Positions 45,095-54,465 of a DNA stretch of 64,000 nt are shown here, piece by piece. The DNA lies in the NCBI GenBank assembly GCA_964645285.1, contig CAZYDR010000002.1:8710-72709 (forward strand), given 5' to 3'. This stretch comes from JAYZAP01 sp964645285. GTDB lineage: Bacteria; Pseudomonadota; Alphaproteobacteria; JAAXGF01. Both the position numbers and the translations under genes were made by a program. Every line of letters starts with the position of its first letter. Position 1 is the first letter of the stretch. The notes beneath the pieces are model-generated. The model made no database searches, was not told where the DNA came from, and saw nothing but the letters and a program-made list of their open reading frames with translations.

Positions 45095-45817
45095 ATGGCA
45101 ACCCCATCTCCCCTAGCCGCCGTCGAAGTCGATGCCGAAACTGTCAGCGGCTGGCTCGACAATCACGAAGCGATACTGGTGGACGTGCGCGAAACCACCG
45201 AATACGAACAGGAACATATCCCCGGTTCGGTCCTGGTCCCCCTGTCGGTGTTCGATCCGGACGTGTTTCCCCGCATCGCCAACAAGAAGATCGTGTTTCA
45301 CTGCGCTGTCGGCAAACGCTCGGCGGCGGCGGCCAAGCAACTGCTCAAGGCCGGCCATGCGATGCTCTATAATATGACCGGCGGCATCAACGCCTGGAAG
45401 GAAGCCGGCCTGGTAACCGAGATCCAGTTCATTCCACCGGCGCTACCCGACGATATTCCGGTGTCGGGGAAGGACCGAGAGACTCTGGAAACCGCCATGA
45501 TCGGCGACCATGAGACCGCAGCGGAATGGTCGCGCCTCCATCCCGGCCAGGTGCTGTTACAGGAGTTTCTTGAGCCCCTGGGCATCAGCCAGCGCCGGCT
45601 CGCCCGCGAAATCTTAGTCTCGCCGCGGCGCATCGGTGACCTGGTGTACGGCAGGAGTGCGGTAACCCTGGACACCGGTCTGCGTCTCGCGCGCTACTTC
45701 AGTACCGCCGACGACTTCTGGCTGCGGGCCCAGATGGACTATGACCTCGACCGCGCCCACGACGCCCTGGGCCGGACCATCCGTAGCGAAGTCAAACCTC
45801 GGAGTGCCCGGAAATAG
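45095..45817 (+). CDS. Rhodanese-HigA fusion protein
   Basis: A 240-residue protein of two known domains. Residues 8-108 are a rhodanese domain with DVRETTEYEQEHIPGSVLVPL and the active-site Cys at about 70 in HCAVGKRSAAAA, plus GGINAWKEAG. Residues 148-235 are a HigA/VapI antitoxin-like HTH: HPGQVLLQEFLEPLGISQRRLA, then VSPRRIGDLVYGRSAVTLDTGLRLARYF and DDFWLRAQMDYDL. No HigB toxin gene is adjacent. It may be a sulfur- or redox-responsive repressor. The ATG follows GGAGGA by 12 bases. Confidence 0.85.
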   Translation: MATPSPLAAVEVDAETVSGWLDNHEAILVDVRETTEYEQEHIPGSVLVPLSVFDPDVFPRIANKKIVFHCAVGKRSAAAAKQLLKAGHAMLYNMTGGINAWKEAGLVTEIQFIPPALPDDIPVSGKDRETLETAMIGDHETAAEWSRLHPGQVLLQEFLEPLGISQRRLAREILVSPRRIGDLVYGRSAVTLDTGLRLARYFSTADDFWLRAQMDYDLDRAHDALGRTIRSEVKPRSARK

Positions 45818-45909
45818 CGCCTACGGCTCTACCGTGTCGCTTTTTTGCCGGTTTGGCGTCAAATGTGTACCATGGCTGAAAATCTGTCCACGGGGCGGCC
45901 GGCGGTGAG

Positions 45910-47691
45910 ATGACCTACGAGCAGGCAGCGGTATTTGCAGTTCTGGCGGGCGTCCTGGTGTTGTTCATCTGGGGCCGTTGGCGCTATGACGTAGTCGCTC
46001 TGGTCGCCCTGCTGGCATCGGTGGTGGCCGGCGTGGTGCCCTATGGCGAGGCGTTCAGCGGGCTCGGCCATCCGGCCACGGTGACCGTCGCCATGGTGTT
46101 GATCATTTCCCGGGCCCTGAGCAATTCCGGTGCGGTCGATCTGATCTCCAGTCATGTCACCCTGGCGGCCAAGCGATTGTCGCTCCACATCGCTGCTCTG
46201 GCCGGCCTTGGCGCCGCCCTGTCGGCGATCATGAACAACGTCGGCGCCCTGGCCCTGCTCATGCCCGTGGCCATGAAGGCCGCCAACAAGGCCAAGCAGT
46301 CGCCAGCGGTGATCCTCATGCCGTTGTCCTTCGGCTCGATCCTCGGCGGCCTGATGACCATGATCGGCACGCCGCCGAACATCATCATCGCCACGGTGCG
46401 TGAGAAGTCCGCCGGGACGCCCTTCGGCATGTTCGACTTCACCCCGGTGGGCGCGGTAGTGGCGGTCACCGGGGTCATTTTCATCGCCACGGTCGGCTGG
46501 CACCTGATCCCGCGCCAGCGTCGCCAGACCCTGACTTCCGAAGAACTATTTGATCTCGAAGACTACGTCTCCGAAGCGCGGGTGCCCGAGGAGTCGCCGG
46601 CGGTCGGCCTCACGGTCCATGAGATCGAGGAACTGGCGGCCGATACGGCGGCGGTCATCGTCGGTGTTATCCGCAAGGGCCGCCGGGGTTTTGGCGTCGC
46701 CCGCCGCGAGCCGATCCGGCCCGGCGATCTGCTGGTGGTTGAAGCCAGCCCCGAGGCCATCGGCAGCTTTATGTCGATCCTCGGCCTCGAGGTGGTGGGC
46801 GTCGAGGGACCCAAGGCGAGCCTGCTGAGCGCCGAGAACGTGGTGCTGGTGGAGGCGGTGGTGGCGCCGCGCGCCCGCATCGAGGGCCGCAGTGTCCACG
46901 CCATGCGCCTGCGCACCCGCTACGGGGTTACCCTGCTGGCGGTATCGCGCCAGGGCCGGCCGATCCGCGAGCGCCTGATGTCCCTGGCGCTGAAGGCCGG
47001 CGATGTGCTGTTGTTGCAGGGCGATGGTGATCGGCTACCCGAGGCCATTGCCGCCATGGGCTGCCTGCCCCTGGCCGAGCGCGGACTGCAGATTGGTCAG
47101 CGCCGCCACGCCGGACTATGCGCCGCTATCTTCGCCGCCGCGATTGTCAGCGCCAGTCTGGGCTGGCTGCCCTTCACCATTTCCCTGGCCCTGGCCGCCC
47201 TGGCCATGGTTCTGCTCAATATCGTGCCGCCCCGGGAAATCTATGAAAGTATCGACTGGCCGGTGATTCTGTTGCTCGGCGCCATGATCCCCGTGGGCGA
47301 GGCCCTGGAGACCAGCGGCGCCACCGGGTTGATCGCCAGCGCCATACTCGGCGTCGCCGGCGATTTCCCGGCGGTCGTGGTGCTGGCGTTGCTGATGATC
47401 GTCACCATGACCCTGTCGGATATCATGAACAATGCCGCCACGGCGGTGGTCATGGCGCCCATCAGCATGGGCATGGCGAGCCAGCTCGGGGTCAGCGCCG
47501 ACCCGTTCCTGATGACCGTGGCGGTGGCTGCGTCGTGTGCTTTCCTGACGCCCATCGGCCACCAGAACAACATGCTGATCATGGGCCCGGGAGGCTATCA
47601 CTTCGGCGACTACTGGCGCATGGGCCTGCCGCTCGAGATTCTTATCGTTGTGGTGTCGCTACCGATGATTCTTTGGGTCTGGCCGCTGTAG
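45910..47691 (+). CDS. SLC13/DASS-type transporter with two TrkA-C domains
   Basis: A 593-residue membrane protein. The N-terminal half has helices with the hairpin SAIMNNVGALALLMPVA and GTPPNIIIAT. The middle (about 205-385) has two RCK-C/TrkA-C domains, seen as GVIRKGRRGFGVARREPIRPGD and VVAPRARIEGRSV...LLAVSRQG. The C-terminal half repeats the transport hairpin (LSDIMNNAATAVVMAPI) with FLTPIGHQNNMLIMGPGGY. The layout is that of sulfate/dicarboxylate-type permeases of the SAC1 kind. Its last 50 bases overlap convergent ubiV. Confidence 0.9.
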   Translation: MTYEQAAVFAVLAGVLVLFIWGRWRYDVVALVALLASVVAGVVPYGEAFSGLGHPATVTVAMVLIISRALSNSGAVDLISSHVTLAAKRLSLHIAALAGLGAALSAIMNNVGALALLMPVAMKAANKAKQSPAVILMPLSFGSILGGLMTMIGTPPNIIIATVREKSAGTPFGMFDFTPVGAVVAVTGVIFIATVGWHLIPRQRRQTLTSEELFDLEDYVSEARVPEESPAVGLTVHEIEELAADTAAVIVGVIRKGRRGFGVARREPIRPGDLLVVEASPEAIGSFMSILGLEVVGVEGPKASLLSAENVVLVEAVVAPRARIEGRSVHAMRLRTRYGVTLLAVSRQGRPIRERLMSLALKAGDVLLLQGDGDRLPEAIAAMGCLPLAERGLQIGQRRHAGLCAAIFAAAIVSASLGWLPFTISLALAALAMVLLNIVPPREIYESIDWPVILLLGAMIPVGEALETSGATGLIASAILGVAGDFPAVVVLALLMIVTMTLSDIMNNAATAVVMAPISMGMASQLGVSADPFLMTVAVAASCAFLTPIGHQNNMLIMGPGGYHFGDYWRMGLPLEILIVVVSLPMILWVWPL

Positions 47692-48574
47692 GCGCAATCA
47701 AATTGGCACCCTCGGCGCCGTGGTAGAAGCCGTTGGAAAACTCCACGTCGCAGCAGATGGTGGCGAGTTGGGCGTCGCCTTCGTCGCTGGCCATGCGGCC
47801 GTCGAGCACATCGCGGAAGATGCCGGCGACGGCGACCATGTCGCAATCCTGGGGCCACAGACGGTAGGCTTTGATCCCCATGTCCTTCATCTCGCCAAGA
47901 TCGCCGAGCAGATTGGCGTAGGTGGCCGACAGGGTTTGCGGGCCGTTGACCGCGAACATGGGCTCGTCATCGAGGCTGTCGACCATCATGCCGTCCGGGT
48001 CCTCGCCGCAGACGAAGCGGCAGCCGTCACGGCTCACGTCGCGCGACCGAGCATGATAGCAGCGCGCCGAAATGGCCAGGGGCAGGCGGCCGAAGACCTG
48101 GACCTCGATATCGCTGGCGCCGATACCGGCCAGGGTGGCCAGGTATGCCGCCGGCAATTCCGACGGCAGGCAGACCCGCGATGCGCCGGCCTCCGCTAGG
48201 TAGCGCAGGGTGTCCTCGTTATAGACGTTGATGAACGGTCCGATGATGTGGTCGCGGCGATGGAGCAGGCCGACGCAGGAGATATCGTTGGCCTCCACGG
48301 TCCATGGCCCCTCGGCGATGGCCGACACCAGATCCATGTCGTTCTTGTCCATAACCAGGGCCATGGTCGAGCGGACCACGTTTTTGCCGGCCGCCGTCAG
48401 GCGCTCCAGCACCGCGTCCATATGGGGCTCGAAAAGCACCGCGCGCTTGGCGCAGACCACCTCGCCCACGTAGACCGTGTCGACAGCGGACTCGTCGGCC
48501 ATGCGGAAATAGAAGTCGCGCCAAGCTTCGGGCGCCCAGTGGAACAGCACCGGCCCCACGGTAAGCTTGCTCAT
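47642..48574 (-). CDS. ubiV: Ubiquinone biosynthesis protein UbiV
   Basis: A U32-family protein that works with UbiU and UbiT in oxygen-independent hydroxylation during ubiquinone synthesis. It reads KLTVGPVLFHWAPEAWRDFYFRMADES, YVGEVVCAKR, VEANDISCVGLL and ISARCYHARSRDVSRDGCRFVC, with Cys residues for the 4Fe-4S cluster. It is 310 residues. Its ATG overlaps the ubiU stop (TAATG). The last 16 residues are antisense to the end of the neighbouring transporter gene. Confidence 0.92.
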   Translation of the reverse strand: MSKLTVGPVLFHWAPEAWRDFYFRMADESAVDTVYVGEVVCAKRAVLFEPHMDAVLERLTAAGKNVVRSTMALVMDKNDMDLVSAIAEGPWTVEANDISCVGLLHRRDHIIGPFINVYNEDTLRYLAEAGASRVCLPSELPAAYLATLAGIGASDIEVQVFGRLPLAISARCYHARSRDVSRDGCRFVCGEDPDGMMVDSLDDEPMFAVNGPQTLSATYANLLGDLGEMKDMGIKAYRLWPQDCDMVAVAGIFRDVLDGRMASDEGDAQLATICCDVEFSNGFYHGAEGANLIAPTAARPKESSVATPQR

Positions 48575-49566
48575 TACCGCCAACTCCGCCGGTAGGCGCC
48601 GCTGGTGCCGCTCTGGCCTTCGCTGAGGTTGGCTAGGGCGTCGGGCGGCGGCGGCTCGCCGTGGCTGAAGGCGTCGACCGCGGCGCGGAAGGCGCTGACC
48701 ACTTGAGCGACATAGGCGCGGCCGCGCTGGCGGCCTTCGATCTTGAGGGCCGTGATCCCGGCGGCGGCCAGCTCGGGCAGCAGGCCCATGACGTTGAGGC
48801 TGGTTGGTTCCTCAAACAGGTAGTCGGCATCGCCGTCGGCCCTGAAGCGGCCCTTGCACAGGGTGGGATATCCCGCCGCCTCGTCGGGCTCGAACAGATT
48901 GACCGTAAAATCGCCGAGCCGCGAGACCAGGATGTCGCCGCGCTCTTCATAGCGCACATGGCTGGCCGGTGAGCAGACGCCGCAAATGTTGGGCGACTGG
49001 CCGGTGATGTAGGACGACAGGCTACAGCGCCCCTCGGCCATGACGCAAAGGCCGCCGAAGGCGAAGACCTCGGTTTCCACCGGTATGCGCTGATTGAGAT
49101 CGGCGATCTTGGTGATATTCAGCACCCGGGGCAACACCACCCGCTTGACCCCGAAGGCTCGGTGGTAGAAGGCTATGGCCTCGGCATTGGCCGCCGATGC
49201 CTGGACCGAAAGATGCAGGCGAAGCTCGGGATGGCGGCGCCGAGTGTAGTCGAGCAGCCCGATGTCGGCGACGATGACGGCATCCGCACCAAGGCTGGCG
49301 GCGTCGTCGATAGCGCGGGTCCAGGGCTCCGGATTGCCCGCTTCCGGATAGGTGTTGACCGCCAGATAGACATGGCGGCCGGCGTCGTGGGCATAGGCGA
49401 TGCCGTCGGCGAATTCGGCCCGGTCGAAGTTGAGGCCGGGAAAATTGCGTGCGTTGGTCTCGTCGCGAAAGCCCGCGTAGACTGTGTCGGCGCCGGCATC
49501 GATGGCGGCGCGGAGCGCGGCGGGCGTTCCCGCCGGGCAGACCAGTTCGAGAAGCGGCTCAGTCAT
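48574..49566 (-). CDS. ubiU: Ubiquinone biosynthesis protein UbiU
   Basis: A U32 peptidase-family protein. It has LELVCPAGTPAALRAAIDAGADTVYAG at the N-terminus, then the cluster Cys residues at about 174, 181 and 195/198 in GGLCVMAEGRCSLSSY and NICGVC, and another Cys in YPTLCKGRF. LKIEGRQRG near the C-terminus is typical. It is 330 residues. It overlaps ubiT at its start by 8 bases and ubiV at its end, showing coupled translation. Confidence 0.93.
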   Translation of the reverse strand: MTEPLLELVCPAGTPAALRAAIDAGADTVYAGFRDETNARNFPGLNFDRAEFADGIAYAHDAGRHVYLAVNTYPEAGNPEPWTRAIDDAASLGADAVIVADIGLLDYTRRRHPELRLHLSVQASAANAEAIAFYHRAFGVKRVVLPRVLNITKIADLNQRIPVETEVFAFGGLCVMAEGRCSLSSYITGQSPNICGVCSPASHVRYEERGDILVSRLGDFTVNLFEPDEAAGYPTLCKGRFRADGDADYLFEEPTSLNVMGLLPELAAAGITALKIEGRQRGRAYVAQVVSAFRAAVDAFSHGEPPPPDALANLSEGQSGTSGAYRRSWR

Positions 49567-50260
49567 ATTGATTCACCGCTTTGCGGGTCATTGGCGGCGC
49601 TACACGCTTGGCGCGGCGAAAGCGGCTTTCCAGTTCGCTGACCCGCGTCTCAAGACGTTTGATGGTCGCCGCCTGGCCGCTGGCTCGGCGGTCCAGAGGG
49701 CCGACCATGGCGCCGTGCAGGACGTCAAGATCACCGGCCAGTTGCCCAAAAAAACGTCGTATCCCGCCGGCCAGGGCGGTTGCCGGCCGGGCCAGGGGAC
49801 CGAACGTGGCGGCCAGGTCGGCGGTGATATCGACACCGGCGCCGTCGAGCGCGTTGCGCAGCACCAGAACCGCTTCGGTATCGCCCTCGATGGTCAACGC
49901 GCGGGAGAAAAACATGGCGTCCCCGTCGATGCGGCCTTCGAGCAGGTCGGTCAGCACCAGCAGCGGTCCGCACACGGTCGCCACCGCCAGGGCCCGGTCG
50001 TCATCCTCGGCCACGCGCAAATCATGACCGTTGTCGCTGAAGGCCATGGCCAGGGCAAAGGGTAGGTCGACCGGCTCAATGATGATGGTCGCGCCATGGA
50101 GCACGGCGAGGCGATTGAAGGCTTCCGGGTGGCGTCGCTCCATGGCCCGCCAGCCGGCGCGCAACAATGGCGCCAGGGGCGCCGTGGGCAACGGGCGCAT
50201 GAGAACCCCGGCCAACAGAACCGGTGAGAACGGGGGCGTGGGACGAGGCGAGCCGGACAT
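49559..50260 (-). CDS. ubiT: Ubiquinone biosynthesis accessory factor UbiT (SCP2 domain)
   Basis: An SCP2-type lipid-binding protein of about 233 residues. The core has HPEAFNRLAVLHGATIIIEPVDLPFAL and the TDLLEGRIDGDAMFFSRALTIEGDTEAVLVLRNALD segment that defines UbiT. A C-terminal coiled coil (KRLETRVSELESRFRRAKR) follows. The ATG at 50260 is preferred over 50281. It leads the ubiT-ubiU-ubiV operon, so the organism can probably make ubiquinone without oxygen. Confidence 0.9.
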   Translation of the reverse strand: MSGSPRPTPPFSPVLLAGVLMRPLPTAPLAPLLRAGWRAMERRHPEAFNRLAVLHGATIIIEPVDLPFALAMAFSDNGHDLRVAEDDDRALAVATVCGPLLVLTDLLEGRIDGDAMFFSRALTIEGDTEAVLVLRNALDGAGVDITADLAATFGPLARPATALAGGIRRFFGQLAGDLDVLHGAMVGPLDRRASGQAATIKRLETRVSELESRFRRAKRVAPPMTRKAVNQYD

Positions 50261-50341
50261 AACCGTCTGGAACCGAATCAATTACCTGATCAGGTCAAAA
50301 GCCTAGACCCTGGCCGTAGGTTCGACCTTGATTTCGATCAA

Positions 50342-51430
50342 TTAGACAAGAAGTCCGGCGAAGCCCGCGATCTGAAAGGCGGCGAATACGGCGCTGGCCA
50401 CGAATCCGGCCACGGGCATCCAGAACGGAAAGGTGAACCCGCCCTCCACCGGGGGCAATCGGCGTTTGATAAGTACCAGGACCAGATTTATCATGACGAA
50501 TACTACCGGGGTCACCAGCGAGGTGAGCTGCGCCAGGGTCAGCAGGGGCAGCCACAGGGCGAAGCCCAGTACGATGGCCATCAGTGGCGTGCGGGTACGG
50601 GCGTTGACGGTGGCCAGGCGGCTTGGCAGCAGACCCATGTTGGCGAGGCTGTAGAACACCCGCGCCGCCATGACGATCTGGATCAGGGCGCCGTTGAGCA
50701 CGGCGACCAGAACAGTGGTGCGCTCGAAGATCAACACCACGGGGGCGCCGCTGGCCGCCAGGTCCGCCGGCGGCACGGTCAACACGGTGACCAATGCGGT
50801 GACGACGTAGAGGGTGGTGGCGGAAATCAGCACGGTGATAATGGCGCGCGGCATGACCCGGGGCGCGTCTTTGACCTCCTCGGCCACGTTGACCATGTCC
50901 TCGAAACCGATGAAGGCGAAGAAGGCGAGCACCGCGCTGGCGAAAATGCCCGACCACACCGCGCCGTTGGTCGGTGGGATCAGTTCGGGCAGACGCGCCG
51001 GCAAGGTGGCGAGTGAATCGCCCGCCGCGACGATGACCACCACCAGGGTGCCGGCCTCGACGATTGTCACCAGGGCCGCGATGGTCACTGACCCGACAAT
51101 TCCCCAGACCGCGATGACGCCAAGGCCAAGCACCACCGCCACCACTACCAGCCCGACGGTAACCGACAGGGGGCGCCACCCGAAACCCTCCTGGACATAG
51201 ACCGCCTCGCCGGCGCTCTTGGGAAAATGCGAGGCCAGCTCGGCGAAGGAAAAGGCGGTGAGGCCGGCGAGCAGAGACGCAATCAGGAACGCCGCCGGGG
51301 CGAACATATCGGCGCTGCCCGCGACCTCGCCGATGAGCACGAATATCCCGGCGCCGATGACCGTGCCAAGGCCATAGAGCGTAATCAGCGGCAGCCCCAG
51401 GCTGTGTTTAAGGGTCGGGCTTTCGTCCAT
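50342..51430 (-). CDS. APC-family amino acid permease, shortened
   Basis: A membrane protein of 362 residues. The first helix carries GLGTVIGAGIFVLIGEVAG, the usual unwound helix motif. FAFIGFEDMVNVAEEVKDAPRVMPRAI is the conserved loop after helix 6. Homologues are generally 420 or more residues. Between SVTVGLVVVAV and GVIAVWGIVGSVTI the text runs from one helix straight into another, suggesting an in-frame loss of about 40-60 residues around helices 3-4. It could be inactive. The substrate is unknown. Confidence 0.78.
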   Translation of the reverse strand: MDESPTLKHSLGLPLITLYGLGTVIGAGIFVLIGEVAGSADMFAPAAFLIASLLAGLTAFSFAELASHFPKSAGEAVYVQEGFGWRPLSVTVGLVVVAVVLGLGVIAVWGIVGSVTIAALVTIVEAGTLVVVIVAAGDSLATLPARLPELIPPTNGAVWSGIFASAVLAFFAFIGFEDMVNVAEEVKDAPRVMPRAIITVLISATTLYVVTALVTVLTVPPADLAASGAPVVLIFERTTVLVAVLNGALIQIVMAARVFYSLANMGLLPSRLATVNARTRTPLMAIVLGFALWLPLLTLAQLTSLVTPVVFVMINLVLVLIKRRLPPVEGGFTFPFWMPVAGFVASAVFAAFQIAGFAGLLV

Positions 51431-51448
51431 GCCCCCAGATTAGACGGG

Positions 51449-53031
51449 TTAGTCGTCGAGGGCGGCGAATTCCATGGCCTGGTGGGCGGTGCGCCGCACG
51501 TGCTTGAGCGTCAGCGGCGAGTTGACCAGACGGTTGAGGGAGACCAGCACCGTGTCGGCGCCCTCGCCGGCGGCGCCGGAGCTGATTTCCTCGCGGGTCG
51601 CTAGGAGGGTCTTTACGTAATGCACCGAGACGATGTACTCGTCGCGGCCGTGGTCAAACAGACCCTCGACGCCGGCGTCGAAGAAATCGTCGGCGTCGTC
51701 GACCCGCCACTGGCTGTCATCCAGGGCGGCGTCCGTATAGGCGTCGTTGCGGCCGCTGAAGCAGGCCAGTTGCAGCAACGCATAGGGCACAGTTCAGGAT
51801 ACTTGGCGCAGGTTTTGCGCGCCGCGTTGGCGAAGGCGATGGTGTGGGTGAAGTCGAGCCAGCCGACGTTGTCGCGGATATTCAGGTCGGTCTGCTTCTG
51901 GTAGGCCATGTCGTAGTGCAGCATGTTGTCGGCGTTGGCCGCCAGCAGGGCGCGATAGAGGGCCTCCGGGTCACTCTTGCCGTGGCGCGCCGCCAGCTTC
52001 ATGGCGTTCTTGGCGTTGAGGCCCTTGAACTCGCTGGCCTCCGGCGCCGTGCCGTTGCGCCCCTTGCCCCAGGAGGCGAGGGCCTCGGCATAGTGGCGGA
52101 ATTCGGGAATCTGGTCTTCGCGCGAGCTGAACAGCGTATGGCGCGCCAGGGACAACAGCACCGGCTCGGCTACCCGGTCGCCGAAGCGTTCGATCAGGCG
52201 GCCCGCCTTGGTTACATAGATCATGCAATGGCCGAAGGCGGCGTAATGGGCCAGGGCGGCGCGGGACAGGCCGCGCTCGAAATCAGGGAAGCTCAGGCCG
52301 GCGGCCAGGCCGCCGCGCAGCATGGCCATGACGGTATCTTCGTCCTCGTCCTCCATGGCCGATACGAAGCCGTTCTCGTCATAGTTCCGGACGCCCTCGC
52401 CGTAGGGATAGTTTTCCTCGCGCAGGGTGTCGTCGGCGATATGGCCGACGATTTCCAGCAGGCAGATCAACTGGGTTTCCGGGTCATTGGCGTGTTCGTC
52501 GTAAAGTGTCAGCCAGTCGGCGGCGCCGGCATAGGCGTGGGTCCAGCCGAACTCGAAGCGCTCATAGGACCACAGGATGGCCTCGGCGACCGCATCGGAG
52601 GGGTCGCCGCCGAGCAGACGCAGACGGGCAATTTCGCGGGCGATGCGGTCGTATTCGTGGTCGTCGAAGGCCTCGCGCAGATTGGCCATGATCTTGGCGC
52701 GCCGGGCCTCGAAGGGTGGGTCGGTGATATCGACCCAAACGTCGCTGCCGCGCAGCTCCACCGGATAGACGCACAAGCCGTCGCCGCCGTACTGATTGGC
52801 GCCGGTCTTGAGGTCGAATTTCCAGTTGTGCCAGTTGCAGGTCAGGATGCAGCTGCCGTCCAGGGTGCCTTCGCGCAGGGGATAGCCCTCGTGGGGGCAA
52901 CGGTTGTTGCAGGCGAAGATGCCCTCGGGCGTCTCGAACAGGGCGAGTTACTTGCCGCCTCGGCGCACCACCGCCGAGCCCTTGGCGGTCAGTTGTTCAT
53001 GGGAAATGGTTTTGGTCCAGCCCGTGGTCAT
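51449..53031 (-). pseudogene. Rieske [2Fe-2S] protein gene with a stop and a frameshift
   Basis: From ATG 53031 the frame reads MTTGWTKTISHEQLTAKGSAVVRRGGK, then TAA, then LALFETPEGIFACNNRCPHEGYPL and CNWHNWKFD. CPH and CNWH are the Rieske cluster ligands. The TAA probably replaces a CAA Gln. A long helical domain of unknown role follows (about 300 residues). Near 51784 one base is missing: AKYPELCP continues in another frame as YALLQLACFSGRND and ends at 51449. The order suggests a Rieske protein with a non-standard C-terminal domain. Confidence 0.78.
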
Positions 53032-53207
53032 AGCGCCTCGCTCCCGATAGATGGTTCGGAACTTTATTTTCCGTACCATACGCTCGTTATCGGTATATAA
53101 CAAGTATTATCTTTGTTTATTAATTTAACCGGCCACGGGTTATTGCCCTTGTCGGGGCAAGCCGCCACTATGCGCGCCGTGTTTGGATTGGTGACAAGGT
53201 GATCAGG

Positions 53208-54455
53208 ATGCAGACGAGAGACCTCGAAACAGTGGTGGAATACGGGCTGTGCCTGGGTTGCGGCCTGTGTGAAAGCATGGCCGGTAGCGAGCGGGTGACC
53301 ATGACCATGTCGTCGTCAAGCCACCTGCGCCCCAAGGTTCTGGAAGCACTCGACCAACCCACGCTTGATCGCATTCTCACGGCCTGCCCGGGCATCAATC
53401 TCCGTGGCCCCGATCCCGCGGTCGCCGGTCCCAAGGGTCATATGCACACCATCTGGGGCCCCTACGCCAGCCTGGCGCGGGGTTATTCCAGCGATCCGGC
53501 GATCCGTTTCAAGGCCGCAGCCGGCGGTATGCTAACGGCGCTTGGCCTCTATCTGGTGGAAACCGGCAAGGTCGATTGTCTGGTCCATGTGCAGGCTTCC
53601 AAGGATGAGCCCATGCACACCAACGGGGCAATCAGCACCGAGCGTGATCAGATTATCGCCGGGGCCCAGTCGCGCTATGGGCCGGGGGCTCCGCTTACCG
53701 AAGTCATGCGCCTGCTCGACGAAGGCAAGCGCTTCGCCGTTGCCGGCAAACCTTGCGACGTGGCCGCCATGCGTAACCTGACGCGTATCGATCCCCGGGT
53801 CGACAAACAGGTGCCCTATATGTTGACCATCTTCTGTGGCGGCGTGGCGTCCCTCGAGTCGGCCCAGAAGGTCGCCGCCCACTTCGGCCAGGCGGAAGAC
53901 GATCTGGACGTTTTCCGTTTTCGCGGCGAAGGCTGGCCCGGCATGACCCACATGCACACCAAGAAGGGCGAGACCTTCGAGCTGACCTACGATCAGGCCT
54001 GGGACAGTGATCTTCCCTGGAAATATGACGTGCCGTTCCGCTGCAAGATCTGTCCCGACGCCATCGGCGAGCAGGCCGACGTCTCCTGCCCTGACTGCTG
54101 GATCATGGTCGACGGCAAGTCGAGCCATGAGGAAGGTGAGGGCTGGAACGTCATCGTTGCCCGCACCGCCAAGGGAGCCGCCCTGGTCGACGACGCGGTC
54201 GAGGCTGGCTACGTGTCGCGTGAGCCCTACGCGGTCGAGGAGTTCGACGCCCAGCATCCCGAGCACGCCTGGCGCAAGCGCGCCGCCCTGGCTCGCGGCC
54301 TGGGTATAGCGCTCAAAGGCCAACCCCGGCCAACTTACGAGAACTTCCGCCTGCTGCGTTGCGCCATCGACGGCGGCCTGAGTTGGAGCTGGCGCAACTT
54401 CACGGGAATGCTGCGCCGGGTGCGTGAAGGCCGTAACCGCGAGCCCTCTGTTTAG
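53208..54455 (+). CDS. FrhB/FdhB-like coenzyme F420 hydrogenase beta subunit family protein
   Basis: An iron-sulfur flavoprotein of 415 residues. The N-terminus has GLCLGCGLCESMAG and the middle has RYGPGAPLTEVMRLLDEGKRFAVAGKPCDVAAMRNL, typical of FrhB. A Cys-rich cluster motif CKICPDAIGEQADVSCPDCW lies at about 280-300. The ATG at 53208 follows AAGGTG; a GTG at 53199 is an alternative. Members transfer electrons between flavin and Fe-S partners. It is followed 10 bases later by the PaaK-like gene. Confidence 0.85.
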   Translation: MQTRDLETVVEYGLCLGCGLCESMAGSERVTMTMSSSSHLRPKVLEALDQPTLDRILTACPGINLRGPDPAVAGPKGHMHTIWGPYASLARGYSSDPAIRFKAAAGGMLTALGLYLVETGKVDCLVHVQASKDEPMHTNGAISTERDQIIAGAQSRYGPGAPLTEVMRLLDEGKRFAVAGKPCDVAAMRNLTRIDPRVDKQVPYMLTIFCGGVASLESAQKVAAHFGQAEDDLDVFRFRGEGWPGMTHMHTKKGETFELTYDQAWDSDLPWKYDVPFRCKICPDAIGEQADVSCPDCWIMVDGKSSHEEGEGWNVIVARTAKGAALVDDAVEAGYVSREPYAVEEFDAQHPEHAWRKRAALARGLGIALKGQPRPTYENFRLLRCAIDGGLSWSWRNFTGMLRRVREGRNREPSV

Positions 54456-54465
54456 TGCCACTCTT

